A stretch of DNA of 64,000 nt, taken from Aldrovandia affinis (taxonomy: Eukaryota; Chordata; Actinopteri; Notacanthiformes; Halosauridae). Of the stretch, positions 46,628 to 57,111 are shown one piece after another. Position 1 is the first letter of the stretch. Each line of letters starts with the position of its first letter. The notes beneath the pieces are model-generated. The model made no database searches, had not been told where the DNA came from, and worked only from the letters and a program-made list of their open reading frames with translations. The translations under genes and the position numbers were made by a program. The stretch is taken from contig JAINUG010000489.1 of NCBI GenBank assembly GCA_029706075.1, positions 124,001 through 188,000 on the forward strand. Direction: 5' to 3'.

Positions 46628-46661
<34 letters not shown>

Positions 46662-49600
46662 TTGTCTACCCCTGTATATATGTATGTATGTAAAATATAA
46701 ATGACTTAATATATGAAGAGTGATTTAAACAATTATATGAGATCTATTGTTAATTCACTAAGTGCAGTGAGCTTGATCTCCCTCCTGATTGCCCTGGCAT
46801 GTCGCCCCCTCACCATCTGCTGTATGCGGTGGAAGCTCTTCCCGTGGAAGCTGAAGGCCTGCTCAAACAGCACTTTGTCCTCCACCGTCCAATCCTCGGG
46901 GAAGGGGGTGAAGTTGGCCAGGTCAGCCAGGGACTTCTCCACGTCGTGCTTGTGCCACAGCAGCATCCCGAGAGCCTGGGGCCCAGAGCAAAGGGGGGAG
47001 ACGAGCAACGGCGTTAAGCTGGGCCTTTCGCTTCTCCTAAACGGTGGCTCAGCTCCTAGGTGCGTTTGGCCTGTTCGATGTGCTCCTCGTCGAATGATTA
47101 CACAACTAGTCGCAGAGCAACACTTGATCCAGCTTCTAATAACATCTTGAAATAGAGGTGGTTAACATCACCACTGATTGCAATGAAGGAGGACACACCG
47201 GTGTGTCCGGAATATCTACTAACCGAACTAGGGTTACATCGATTATTCAAAATATTCGATGATGCCGATTACAAAACATCATCGATTCAAATTTTCATCA
47301 TCCGAATTTTAAAGATAGCGGAGCAAGCACACGACGTCGAGGGTTGTCCCGATGGGAAACAACCTAAAACTTCAAATGTTTGGGAGCATTTCAAACTTAA
47401 AGACTACAGAGAACAATCAGTCTGTTCCCACTGTAAATTAGAACCTGCATCCCACGGTAGCACAACCCAAAATGTTGGATATACCTGTTCCATGTTATAG
47501 CCATGCTTCTCCTTTGCCATCAGAATGTACTCATCCACTGGGAAAGAGAGAAAGAAAAAGCTGAGGCCTGAGGGTATCAAGCATGGCCCAGATTCAATTT
47601 GAACTGTAACAAACATTTCAGTTCACGTTGTAAGAGCCTTAAGCTTTTTTTGTGGTCAAACCATAACAGGGAAAGTGAATGAATTGCTGAGTGGAATGGG
47701 GCCCGATTCTTACGCTTGGCATCAGACACCTGAACGTTGGGAGACCAAACCAGCATGCTCCTCTGGTCCTTCTCACTATAACAGGCTGCACCATCTGCAG
47801 ACACACAGGAACACTCTTTCAGAGAACACAACGGATGGTTAGGCCTACATGTTCTCAGGTGTGTGAATCCTTCCGTCTAGACATCACTGTTTTTAAACGT
47901 TTTGTAAAGCTTTCTACCATAAAATAATTTCCTCATTTTATAATGCATAGCTTATACCATGTTATTACTGACGTACACGGCAGTTTATGAAAGATACCTT
48001 GAGGAATCCATTCAGACGCATTGTAATTTAGCCTGCAAAGTAAAAGTAGCTATTTAGAGAACGTTTTGTTTTACACATGAGAACAGTGTACTGTGCAATA
48101 TTTATGTTACAGCAAGCAAGACAGACTGTGATCCTGTGATGACGTTATCCTGAGATCTTGAAACTGAAATTCGGATACTTTTCACATCAGGACTAATTAC
48201 ACCATTTCAGGTTACAGGAACGCGCACAAACATTTACACCTACATACTATTTGCACACAATTCCACTCTTTCACACAAATGACATTATATATCACAACTT
48301 TCTATCACAGCTGTGCTCTAAGATCACATACACTGAGGTTAAATTGGGCCGGGGCTATCCGGGGCTCAGCTCCGGCACATAGGTTCCCAAAGGTCATCAG
48401 CTAGAGCTCGACCCTGGCACATCTATCATCAACGCTTAATTTATTTTTACATTTTTTCTCTGCCTTTATTGTTAAAAGGATGCAGCCATTTCATGTTCAC
48501 CATTAAAATAAATCACAATTCATTTGAGCAGTTTTTTCAAGCTTAAAATGCCGTCGCGTCATCACTTTCACGGGGTCTTCTTCACACCCGCTTGTCAGTC
48601 AGTTGTCAGATTAGAAGAAGTGGTGTAACACTCATGGCATGAGATAGGGAGCCCACAGATTATTTTATGAGTGAGTACACCGATTAAATATGAAACGATT
48701 AGTCTGATATTCTGATTAAACAATGTTTTCTCTAACGACACTGAGATTTTAGGAAATTGTATTTAAACACAAAAATTACCAAAAATCAGCGACCAGATAT
48801 CATGAGGTAGCTGCATAGCTTGAAATTCTGTTTCAAACGTTTGTGAAGCAGTATTAAGCCCCACCATCACTGCTGCCGGTGCACACACGCATGCGCACCC
48901 ATGCCAACCCCGCTAACACAGGTCCCATAACAAATCCCAATTTAACCCCTGCACATACAGTACTGTGCAAATGCTGTAAAGTAAGAATGCTTTCAAAAAT
49001 AGAAGTGTTAATAGTTTATTTTTATCAATTAAAAAAATGCAAAGTGAATGAACAGAAGAGAAATCGAAATCAAATCAATATTTGGTGTGACCACCCTTTG
49101 CCTTCAAAACAGCATCAATTATTCTAGATACACTTGCACACAGTTTTTGAAGGAACACGGCAGGTAGGTTGTTCCAAACATCTTGGAGAACTAACCACAG
49201 ATCTTCTGTGGATGTAGGCTGCCTCAAATCCTTCTGTCTCGTCATATAATCCCAGACAGACTCGATGATGTTGAGATCAGGGCTCTGTGGGGGCCAAACC
49301 ATCACTTCCAGGACTCCTTGTTCTTCTGTACGCTGAAGATAGTTCTTAATGACATTGGCTGTATGTTTGGGGTCGTTGTCCTGCTGCAGAATAAATTTGG
49401 GGCCAATCAGACGCCTCCCTGATGGTATTGCATGATGGATAAGTATCTGCCTGTATTTCTCAGCATTGAGGACACCATTAATCCTGACCAAATCCCCAAC
49501 TCCATTTGCAGAAATGCAGCCCCAAACTTGCAAGGAACCTCCACCATGCTTCACTGTTGCCTGCAGACACTCATTATTGTACTGCTCTCCAGCCCTTCGG

Positions 49601-51846
49601 TGAACAAACTGCCTTCTGCTACAGCCAAATATTTCACATTTTGACTCATCAGTCCAGAGCACCTGCTGCCATTTTTCTGCACCCCAGTTCCTATGTTTTT
49701 GTGCATAGTTGAGTCGCTTAGGCTTGTTTCCACGTCGGAGGTATGGCTTTTTGGCTGCAATTCTTCCATGAAGACCACTTCTGGCCAGACTTCTCCAGAC
49801 AGTAGATGGGTGTACCTGGGTCCCACTGGTTTCTGCCAGTTCTGAGCTGATGGCACTGCTGGACATTTTCCGATTTCGAAGGGAAGTAAGCATGATGTGT
49901 CTTTCATCTGCTGCATTAAGTTTCCTTGGCCAACCACTGTGTCTACGGTCCTCAACGTTGCCCGTTTCTTTGTGCTTCTTCAAAAGAGCTTGAACAGCAC
50001 ATCTTGAAACCCCAGTCTGCTTTGAAATCTTTGCCTGGGAGAGACCTTGCTGATGCAGTATAGCTACCTTGTGTTTTTTTGCTGTGCTCAGTCTTGCCAT
50101 GGTGTATGACCTGTGACATGAAACTGTCTTCCACAACCTCACCTTCGTAGCAGAGTTTGGCTGTTCCTCGCCCAGTTTTAAGTCTCCTACACAGCTGTTT
50201 CTGTTTCAGTTAATGACTGTGTTTCAACCTACATATGAAATTGATGATCATTAGCACCTGTTTGGTATAATTGGTTAATCATACACCTGACTATAATCCT
50301 ACAAAATCCCTGACTTTGTGCAAGTGTACCTATAAGAATTGATGCTGGTTTGAAGGAAAAGGGTAGTCACATCAAATATTGATTTGATTTAGATTTTTCT
50401 TCTGTTCGCTCACTTTGCACTTTGTAAATTGATAAAAATAAACAATTAAAATGTATATTTTTGAAAGCATTCTTACTTTACAGCATTTCTTCATACCTGC
50501 CTAAAACCTTTGCACAGTACTGTACATAATTACAAAAAACACAGGAAGTAAATTCGCCCTCTGCCATCATGTCAAACTTTCTGTCCCCTTTTCACTCAAT
50601 TCCTTTCTCTGCCTTATTGTTTAAATGTTAGTGCCCCCTCCCCCCTCCTGTCATACCAGGTTTAAACTCTGGAATATGGGCCTGGTAGTCCCCTCCGACC
50701 CGAATCATGCTGTCTGCGGAGAGAGAGAGAATGGGTCGAGATTATTTATACGAAGAAAACCCTTATAAAGTGCACGAAAGAGAGAGGAGATTGATGAAGC
50801 GGAAATAAAGATGATATGGGTGGAGAGGGGATGTAAGTTTGAAAGAGGGAGAGAAGAGGGGAGAAGAGAAAAAGAGACAGGCCAAGGAAAGAGACAGACA
50901 TGGAGTGAAGCTGAAAGAAGAGAAGGCAAAGTGGTGGAAGAGGAGGGTGAGGAGAAGTGAAGAGGAGATGAGGCAGAATGAGCACAGGGTCACTACAAGA
51001 CCATGTAGCTTTTGACTTACACATGCCACAAACACTTAATGTCATTTGAAACATCATTGTGTACTCTTAGAAAGGGGTAACAGTTTGATTTAGCAAGATG
51101 TAAATGTCAATTAATTATATGATTATGACATTGTATGCAAGGGGGGTATGCTGAATTCCATTGTTCTCAGCAATTTGTATTGCCCCAGTGGCAACCTGTG
51201 GTACTACACATGAACAAGTATCACTACAGCATTTTTTTCTGCTTGGACCTGGAATTGCTGAGAACAATGGAATTCAGTATGCCCTCCATGTATACAATGT
51301 GTCATCACTAAAAAAAACATAACAACATATGAAAAACAGAGCAAAATGCATGATGGTGTTTTCATAATATTAATTTTCCTAGTTTTCATAATCATGCGAA
51401 TAATGTACATTCATATCTTTACCAATTTCTAGAGCACACAATGAGGTTTCAAATGGCATCAAGATTGTGTTCGTGGCATGTACAGATCAAAGGCTACAGA
51501 GTCTCTGGATTGTAGTAACCCTGGGTAGGGCCAACATTTTCATTTTAATGCTGACCATTCAATAATGCTTTTAGATATAAAGGTTACACTTGTTTCAAAA
51601 ATAATTTATCCAACGGACCTAAACATCCTGCAAATCCCCCCCCATTTTCACATGGAATCACCCACTGTTAGTAGAACCATTTCTGGTAAGGCAGAGAGCA
51701 TACAGTATCCATTGTGAATCTTTACCATGTGAGCGCTCCTCATCACTGCTCTCCTCCTCATAATGCTGGCTGTTGCCATTGGTGACGGTTTTCGCCCTGC
51801 TACGGGACAGCACACCGGACCCAGACCGTTCCATCACTGACGGCAT
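42596..51846 (-). CDS. rcor2: REST corepressor 2 (CoREST2), complete coding region, 12 exons
   Basis: Nuclear scaffold that joins LSD1/KDM1A and HDAC1/2 to repress neuronal and developmental genes. Coding exons in transcript order: 51846-51726, 50713-50657, 47794-47714, 47537-47485, 46975-46814, 46346-46222, 46022-45956, 45723-45481, 45211-45134, 44434-44377, 43559-43324 and 42967-42596. They total 1653 nt, in frame, giving 550 residues plus TGA, slightly longer than human RCOR2. The protein has [20 protein letters not shown] at the start, ELM2 at about residues 41-127 ([26 protein letters not shown]), SANT1 at about 132-178, the LSD1-binding linker, SANT2 at about 335-385 and a Pro-rich tail (428-550). 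RCOR2 is preferred over RCOR1/3 because of the N-terminus, [17 protein letters not shown] and the PPPLIRP tail. Convergent with mark2 across about 1 kb. Confidence 0.95.
42968..43323 (-). other. rcor2 intron 11
   Basis: 356 bp, AT-rich with (TTTA)n-like sequence at 43130-43165. Nothing else. Confidence 0.6.
43324..43559 (-). CDS. rcor2: rcor2 coding exon 11 (SANT2)
   Basis: 236 nt, phase 1 to 0, encoding [40 protein letters not shown] and an acidic end (GGIEEDE). SANT2 contacts nucleosomal DNA in CoREST. Acceptor CCTCAG, donor GAG|GTGAGT. Confidence 0.95.
43560..44376 (-). other. rcor2 intron 10
   Basis: 817 bp; the half nearest exon 10 contains an L2-type LINE tail (44133-44312). The rest is unassigned. 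Confidence 0.6.
44133..44312 (+). repeat. L2-clade LINE 3' end, copy 1
   Basis: GACTAACCTTTTCCTTCCCA, CTGTATTACTGCACTGACCT, CCTACCATGTATTAATGCAC, hairpin CGCTCTGGATAAGAGCG (44270-44286), then an AATGTAAAATG tail. It is nearly the same as 56917-57111. Confidence 0.75.
44377..44434 (-). CDS. rcor2: rcor2 coding exon 10 (SANT2 start)
   Basis: 58 nt, phase 0 to 1, encoding [19 protein letters not shown]. Acceptor CCCCACAG, donor CAGG|GTAAGA. Confidence 0.93.
44435..45133 (-). other. rcor2 intron 9
   Basis: 699 bp with no recognised repeat or coding signal. Confidence 0.5.
45134..45211 (-). CDS. rcor2: rcor2 coding exon 9 (linker helix)
   Basis: 78 nt, phase 0 to 0, encoding [20 protein letters not shown] then SLRPSE. 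Acceptor TCTCAG, donor GAG|GTACGC. Confidence 0.92.
45481..45723 (-). CDS. rcor2: rcor2 coding exon 8 (LSD1-binding linker)
   Basis: 243 nt, phase 0 to 0. A Gly-rich start leads to [31 protein letters not shown] and [14 protein letters not shown]. The RRPPKGM and [10 protein letters not shown] segments belong to the helical linker that contacts the LSD1 tower. Donor CGG|GTAACT. Confidence 0.94.
45956..46022 (-). CDS. rcor2: rcor2 coding exon 7 (acidic linker)
   Basis: 67 nt, phase 2 to 0, encoding [20 protein letters not shown] then KKE. Acidic and poorly conserved between CoREST paralogues. Acceptor TTTTAG, donor GAG|GTGAGT. Confidence 0.88.
46222..46346 (-). CDS. rcor2: rcor2 coding exon 6 (SANT1 end)
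   Basis: 125 nt, phase 0 to 2, encoding [20 protein letters not shown] and [19 protein letters not shown]. Acceptor ATTTCAG, donor ACAG|GTGAGA. Confidence 0.95.
46347..46813 (-). other. rcor2 intron 5 with (TTA)n microsatellite
   Basis: 467 bp, AT-rich; (TTA)n at 46629-46662. Nothing else recognised. Confidence 0.7.
46814..46975 (-). CDS. rcor2: rcor2 coding exon 5 (ELM2 end, SANT1 start)
   Basis: 162 nt, phase 0 to 0, encoding [40 protein letters not shown] and [14 protein letters not shown]. Acceptor GGCCCCAG, donor ATG|GTGAGG. Confidence 0.95.
46976..47484 (-). other. rcor2 intron 4
   Basis: 509 bp; the part beside exon 4 is a + strand BED-finger remnant (see 47210-47478). The rest is unassigned. 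Confidence 0.6.
47210..47478 (+). pseudogene. hAT-type BED zinc finger remnant
   Basis: Open + strand stretch with [20 protein letters not shown] then [14 protein letters not shown] (about 47372-47470). W..HF, C..C and the SHGSTTQN end match the BED fingers at the start of hAT transposases. It ends without the paired H..H and without a catalytic part. It stops 7 bp from rcor2 exon 4. Confidence 0.7.
47485..47537 (-). CDS. rcor2: rcor2 coding exon 4 (ELM2)
   Basis: 53 nt, phase 1 to 0, encoding [18 protein letters not shown]. Acceptor TTTCCCAG, donor CAG|GTATAT. A + strand BED-finger remnant lies directly beyond the donor, in the following intron. Confidence 0.94.
47714..47794 (-). CDS. rcor2: rcor2 coding exon 3 (ELM2)
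   Basis: 81 nt, phase 1 to 1, encoding [20 protein letters not shown] then VQVSDAK. MLVWSPN is the ELM2 hallmark of CoRESTs. Acceptor TCTGCAG, donor AAGC|GTAAGA. Confidence 0.93.
48958..50522 (-). mobile_element. DD38E Tc1/mariner transposon, complete with long TIRs
   Basis: 1565 bp, ends CAGTACTGTGCAAA, flanked by TA (48956-48957, 50523-50524). The terminal inverted repeats run for roughly 150 bp (about 48958-49098 against 50522-50365) and include GCTGTAAAGTAAGAATGCTT. The left repeat lacks about 20 bp found in the right one. It contains an uninterrupted transposase and lies in rcor2 intron 2, on the same strand as rcor2. Confidence 0.93.
49075..50100 (-). CDS. Tc1-family transposase with DD38E spacing (Intruder-like), open
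   Basis: 341 residues from [20 protein letters not shown], with no stop or frameshift; an in-frame ATG 14 codons upstream is also open, but MARLS is the usual Tc1-type start. In order: helix-turn-helix pair (residues about 1-110), basic linker with [24 protein letters not shown] (first Asp), [23 protein letters not shown] (second Asp) and [12 protein letters not shown] (Glu). I count 38 residues between the second Asp and the Glu, where classical Tc1 has 34. A DD38E Tc1 sibling family called Intruder has been described in vertebrates. Most other Tc1 copies here are broken, so this one is young or recently moved. Confidence 0.92.
   Translation of the reverse strand: MARLSTAKKHKVAILHQQGLSQAKISKQTGVSRCAVQALLKKHKETGNVEDRRHSGWPRKLNAADERHIMLTSLRNRKMSSSAISSELAETSGTQVHPSTVWRSLARSGLHGRIAAKKPYLRRGNKPKRLNYAQKHRNWGAEKWQQVLWTDESKCEIFGCSRRQFVHRRAGEQYNNECLQATVKHGGGSLQVWGCISANGVGDLVRINGVLNAEKYRQILIHHAIPSGRRLIGPKFILQQDNDPKHTANVIKNYLQRTEEQGVLEVMVWPPQSPDLNIIESVWDYMTRQKDLRQPTSTEDLWLVLQDVWNNLPAVFLQKLCASVSRIIDAVLKAKGGHTKY
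50657..50713 (-). CDS. rcor2: rcor2 coding exon 2
   Basis: 57 nt, phase 1 to 1, encoding [19 protein letters not shown], the start of the ELM2 domain. Acceptor TCCGCAG, donor CCTG|GTATGA. Confidence 0.92.
50714..51725 (-). other. rcor2 intron 1
   Basis: 1.0 kb. Purine-rich (GAGA) stretch at 50714-50960 next to exon 2, then a fold-back element (51128-51300). Confidence 0.7.
51128..51300. mobile_element. hairpin MITE in rcor2 intron 1
   Basis: Inverted arms of about 48 bp (51128-51175 and 51253-51300), with core CTGAATTCCATTGTTCTCAG, a few mismatches and a 77-bp centre. No clear target duplication was found beyond AT-rich flanks. Confidence 0.8.
51726..51846 (-). CDS. rcor2: rcor2 coding exon 1 (start codon)
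   Basis: 121 nt, ending in phase 1, donor CATG|GTAAAG. It encodes [20 protein letters not shown] followed by an acidic stretch ([12 protein letters not shown]). The frame is open ten codons upstream, but MPSV is the conserved RCOR2 start, with GCC before ATG. An AG at 51854-51853 (TTGTCAG|GAAGCCATG) may be the acceptor from an upstream noncoding exon. Confidence 0.9.
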
Positions 51847-52014
51847 GGCTTCCTGACAATATTGACACATTGCCACACAAATGTGTCATTTGCTGAGCAG
51901 ACTCCCTGTTTCGAGATGGCTTACAGTGTACAGAATGTTACAGCACACTCATTCTAATACTGCTTCACAAACATTGTTGTTTTTTGGGGGGGGTTTTAAT
52001 TTTTTTTTGTTCAG

Positions 52015-52110
52015 GGTTACCACAACAGGGTGGGATTTGAACCCAAAACCTCATGTCCTGATCTACAAACTACACTGTAAGACACACTCCCACTACATCA
52101 AGTACTACCA
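52015..52110 (-). repeat. possible tRNA-like SINE head
   Basis: GGGTGGGATTTGAACCCAAA (inverted B box) and CTACAAACTACACTGTAAGA resemble an inverted tRNA-derived head. No 3' tail is visible. Confidence 0.35.
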
Positions 52111-55100
52111 GCACCAACACAATTTGCAAACACACACTTAACTGATGTTCTGGTAAAACACAAGACAAATGTTTCTTAAGCAATACATAATCATCAAAAT
52201 AGACACAAAAGTGACATCCTAACAGATTCTACAATTAATAATTCATAGAAAAAAATACCACCAGGCTGGTGCTAATTGGTGATACAATACAACATACACA
52301 TAACACATGGTTATTAAGGCCTGCCCTATTGTCTTCCCTATCTCAATTGCTGTCCCACCGTGAACACTACCACAAAATGTATATTTCAATTATTTATATT
52401 CCAATCACCCAGTTCTTGTGAGCTGTCAGACTTGAAGCAGAAGGATTTTTTCTGTGGGACAATATTCCACATTAAAACCAATGGTTTGTGAGTACCATTC
52501 AAACACACAAGGACACACTTTTAGCTAAAGAGATTTGATATACAGGCATATATATTAAATACAGGCAAGAGTAGTGGCTAAACTAGAATTCTGCCAACTG
52601 CTGTACCTTGCAACCATTCATCCGAAAGAATGTTTTTTTGCATGTTTTATTTTTTTGTGCATGCTTGCGCAAATGGACCCGTGTGTTGCTATTTCGCGGA
52701 CTCCTCAGAATTTGCAACCACAGCAAAATAGAGGAAGCTCAAGATGATGGCTTCTTCAACCAATAGAACAAACCTCGGGTAGCACACTTTGTCAACATGA
52801 ATAGGATCATTCATATTTTGTGAAAACACACTACTGTTAAACGAACACTTGTGAACGAAGCAGGCGTACTGCCATAGGGGAAACGCCAAGCCCTAAGAAA
52901 ATTGTCAGTGCGCATGCCCAGTGTGTAAGGTAGGATAATATGCAGGGTAGGAAAACATAATACATCTATAGCTGTTTAGAAACATTCAGTTATTACAAAG
53001 GATACCTAGTCCTAATTCACTTCATTGTTAAACCGAAAATTCTAATTCACAGGCAACTATGTCAAGATTTATGTCACTTTAGCTCATTAACTAAGTTTCC
53101 ATTGGTTTGCTGACTTTCTGCTTTCTTTGCAATTGTTTCCGGTTGTCTGAATGAGAAGAACCTCAATTTAAAAAATAAGCAAAGACCATTGGTAAACACA
53201 ATAATTTAATTGAAATGTGTAACTAATAATAACTAGCCTTTGTCTACTCTCAAAGCCACAGTGGCTAACGGTACTGGGTATTCAAATAAAGTAGCGCTAG
53301 ATAACAGTAACCAGTTGTGCAATTGGCTAATGGGTTGGCTCTTTGTTTAAAAAAAAAAGAAAATCAATTCGGTCGCGAAAATACTTCACCCGATAGGATA
53401 GGCAGTGCAATACTCACCTACACCTGATGGAACTATGTGTTGTTGAAGATGCTGCCCATGTTCAAATGTATTATATTTTGTGCCAAGGAAGAATAACCAT
53501 CGAGCGACTTCACGTTAACGTAGAAGCTAGCTAACGTTACTCATCAAAGTAAAATCTCAACGTTAGCTAGGTAGCTACAAAACTGTGTAATATGTGTTTT
53601 TCCAAAATTTGGAACGGATTTTGCACATTATCAGAAAGAAGTAGCAATACAAAGTTTTCAACTTATCAAAATAAAAAACAAATTGGACTGTTCATAACCG
53701 TACATAGCGTTAACTAGCTGCCAGGTCTTTGTAACGTTAGCTAGCGAGCTGGATACAAAAGTTAAACAAATCAACAGAAAGGTCGCGGATCCGTTTTGAT
53801 AGGTTCCAGCTTGGTAACAAACTAGCTAGCTAACTGTTACTCCTACTTTGTTTCCAGTGAATATTTGATATATGCTGGAAATAGCATCGCTAACAAAGCA
53901 GCAACATAATGAACTATAATGAAAACTTTGCATGTTAGGATTAAATAGCTAGCGAACACTTGTTACCATCATTATCATAAAATTCACCAAACTTAGCTAG
54001 CTAGCATCTTGCCATGTCGAATTATGCCATATTCTGACTCTTTCTGTCCTTATTAAATGTCTTTCCATTTTCATCATTCGCACCCTAAACATTATTCCCT
54101 TTATTTGTTTTTGATATGGCTGGCTAGCTGTAATACCAATAGAATAATTGCTAGCTATGGCATGGAAACGAACAATCCAACGTGGGTCTGGACCGGCGTG
54201 CCAAGATAGATAAATAAATAATAATAATAACAAAAGCTTGCTCAAAGTACATATTTTTAATCACCTTTTCCAGTATCCTTCCTTTCTTCCACGAATGGCA
54301 CTGTGTCAAATTGGGGTCCTTTTGTTTTTACGCACAGTAACGCTAGTTGCACTCCTGTTATAAAAACATTTTCGTTGTAGCTGCCTAGTTTGATGCTACA
54401 TTAAGCTAGCGAGCCATCAAAGCGAGCTCTTTCATCTAAATTAAGCAATCACGCTACGTGCGTCTAACTCTATATGTGGTCTAATAACACCTATATCACA
54501 AAACTGTATAACTACCTTTGAATGCACAATAGTAGCCTTCTACATGCATTCACTTACTATCGCTCTCACACGTCTACGTACGGTTGCATAAAGTGTGTGT
54601 CGGTGTGTGCGTGTGCCGGGTAGCCTCAGTACATCTCACTTTTGCACAGATTATGCCCCCGCCGCCTGCTCTTCAGTCTCCTCAACTAACTTCTATGTCA
54701 AAAAAGTAGTCCCCTCTATCGGCACATAACCCGAATACAATGAGAGCATGCAGATGCATGGTACCGATTATTTATGTGTTAATATTTACAGTGTTTCGTC
54801 GTTTTCGGCTGTAGTAGCGGTCGGACGATTCAAACAATATTCTATTAAATATACCAGGAAGTCGGGGATTCATATCAGATTTTCTGGTGGTTTGATATTG
54901 TCTTTTTTTTTAAACCCAGGTAGCGTAAATTACTTCGTTAAATTAAATTTAAATCAAAAGTTCATCAGCCAGTGCATAAAGAAAGCAGCCGCAGGTCAGG
55001 AGCTGCTTGCCAGTATGAACGCGAAGGGATTCATCAGCTGTGCATCACTGTGGTGAGGTCGTCCAGACTTGCACTAATGTATGCAAGAAGGCAGAGAAAA

Positions 55101-56084
55101 GACAGTGGGAGAACTAACGATTATTCTGTGTTCTCAGAAATCCTCCAAAAAATATTATTTAATAAAATCTTAAATTACTGGTCGATTCCTAATTCATGGT
55201 CTTGTAAAACTAGTAGCTACACATTTCTACTATAAATAAACAATATTTATGTGTTATTCTTAGCTAAATAATTGATTTGCTTTTGGTAAACATCTGTGCA
55301 TAAAGGCTTGCATGAATGCAGCTTGATTGTAAACTGTGACAAACAGAATGACCATCAAATAGCCTACAAAATACGTGTTTTAGTTAATAAAATATACATG
55401 GCTCATTGGCCCAATCTAGAGTCGACAGTTTCACATGCATCACGAACAATATTATTTTGAACACATGATTATTTGATTATTTAAAATCCGAGAAAAGCAC
55501 ATGCAGAATGACATCAATGCTTGTAGCACACCACTCCTCCATTTCCCCTCTCTCCCCAAGCTTCTCCTTGATTCCACACCTACAAATCTGTTCTCTGCTG
55601 CCATTCCTTTCCCTTTCACCTCCATCCTCCCTCCCACTCTGTTTTCTCTCTTTTACTCCTCTCGCTCTTGTCCAACCTCCATCACCTCTCTGAATCCCCT
55701 ACCCATCCTCTCCCTTCTCGTGTCTTTTCTCCTCAGCTCTACCACTGATAGCTTCCAACTCCCCTTTGCGCCTGACCACTTTATACTACTTGCCCAACTC
55801 TGAGGGCCTATAGCATACAATGATATGTAGTTGTATCTGTTTAAGAAAACGACACACTACATTACTTCTGCAGGTGAATATTTATTAGCACGCAGGGGTG
55901 TTACGAGCGCGTGCATTTGTCAACACTGTGTCGCAGTTCTCTCACTGGCATAACTGACTGTATATGAAACCGTATATAACTGACCGTGATATTAAATTGA
56001 ACGTGTTGGACAAGAACAGTGGTCATTTTTAGTACCACTATCGTACAAGGAAAAGGCGCATTTATTTAAATTTGAGCGTGAAAG

Positions 56085-56260
56085 TGAAGTGTCGGGTGGC
56101 TACTGCTGTTCATCCCGCGGAGAACTCCATGACCTCCTCGCCCCCCACCCAAATGCGCCCCCTCGTCGCGAGACAGATTATCCGAAGACAAAGAGCGCGA
56201 GGCGGGGCTTTTAGTGGGCCATCTGTGTGTGTATACGCGCGCGCGCCTGTGTGCGCGTGT
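56085..56260 (-). promoter_or_regulatory. CpG- and GC-box-rich patch upstream of rcor2
   Basis: CpG-rich stretch in otherwise AT-rich DNA, with GAGGCGGGGCTT (GC box) near 56200 and several CGCG steps. It could be a promoter for an unseen noncoding first exon of rcor2, about 4.3 kb upstream of the start codon. No TSS motif decides this. Part of the CpG count comes from a CGCGCG run before a GT microsatellite. Confidence 0.25.
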
Positions 56261-56916
56261 GTGTTTTTGTGTGTGTGTGTGTGGTGCTACGGCACAGCCA
56301 GAACGTTATGCACTCGCATTGTGGGGCGAAAAACACAGGGCAGCTACACTCGAGTTATGGCCAGAAATTGCAGCCATTCAAACTCGTGGAATTGTTCACT
56401 TACATTTTACACAGTACATTGTAAATTACATAAATTTTCCTGCAATTAATTATGCGTTTTAATAAATTATACGAATTAGTGTCATATACTGTAAATAATA
56501 CACTACTTAACTGTACGTAATTGTCCGTAATTGTGCTAGTTGCCCGGGAACCGAACCTCCTATGTAGTAAAATTGAAATCTGGTCACCTGGTGGACACTT
56601 GGAGTATTACACACAAAGGGCAATGCGAGTGCAATTAGCAGTTCAGATTAGTGTCAAACCGTGTGGATGGGTTCACTTCAAATATAGACACACAAGAGGC
56701 ATTAAACCTGCGATAAGCACATCTGTCCAAAGAGGATGCTTACGCTTAGATTTCAGGCTGAAATGTTCCTTGAAGCACTGAATCTTAATTTACCTAACAT
56801 TTTCTTAATTCGCACTGAAAATTCAAAATGTCCAAATGTCATCACCACTGCCGACTTGCTCAACACTTCTTGTATATGTATCCCTGCCTTCTAATTGAAA
56901 AAATAATAATAATAAT

Positions 56917-57111
56917 TACTAACCTTTTCCTTCCCAGTGTTATAGGTATGGTATGCAGCTGCCTACAACGATGTCTATCGCTGTATTACTGCACTGACCT
57001 CGTGCGCAAACTATGATTGTTCCTACCATGTATTAATGCACATCTTGTAAGTCGCTCTGGATAAGAGCGTCTGCTGAATGCTTAAAATGTAAATGTAAAT
57101 GTAAATGTAAT
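56917..57111 (+). repeat. L2-clade LINE 3' end, copy 2
   Basis: Same sequence as 44133-44312, with the hairpin CGCTCTGGATAAGAGCG at 57053-57069 and a longer tail of AAATGTAAATGTAAATGTAA. Confidence 0.78.

Larger units (their letters stand above)
47795..50656 (-). other. rcor2 intron 2
   Basis: 2.9 kb, more than half of it the DD38E Tc1-family transposon (48958-50522). A 35-nt exon-like segment with both splice sites lies at 47998-48032. 48,040-48,950 shows nothing recognisable. Confidence 0.7.

Noticed and set aside
51847..51876. Upstream in-frame ATGs of rcor2 ([14 protein letters not shown])
   Set aside because: RCOR2 proteins start at MPSV, and an acceptor AG at 51853-51854 would remove the upstream part.
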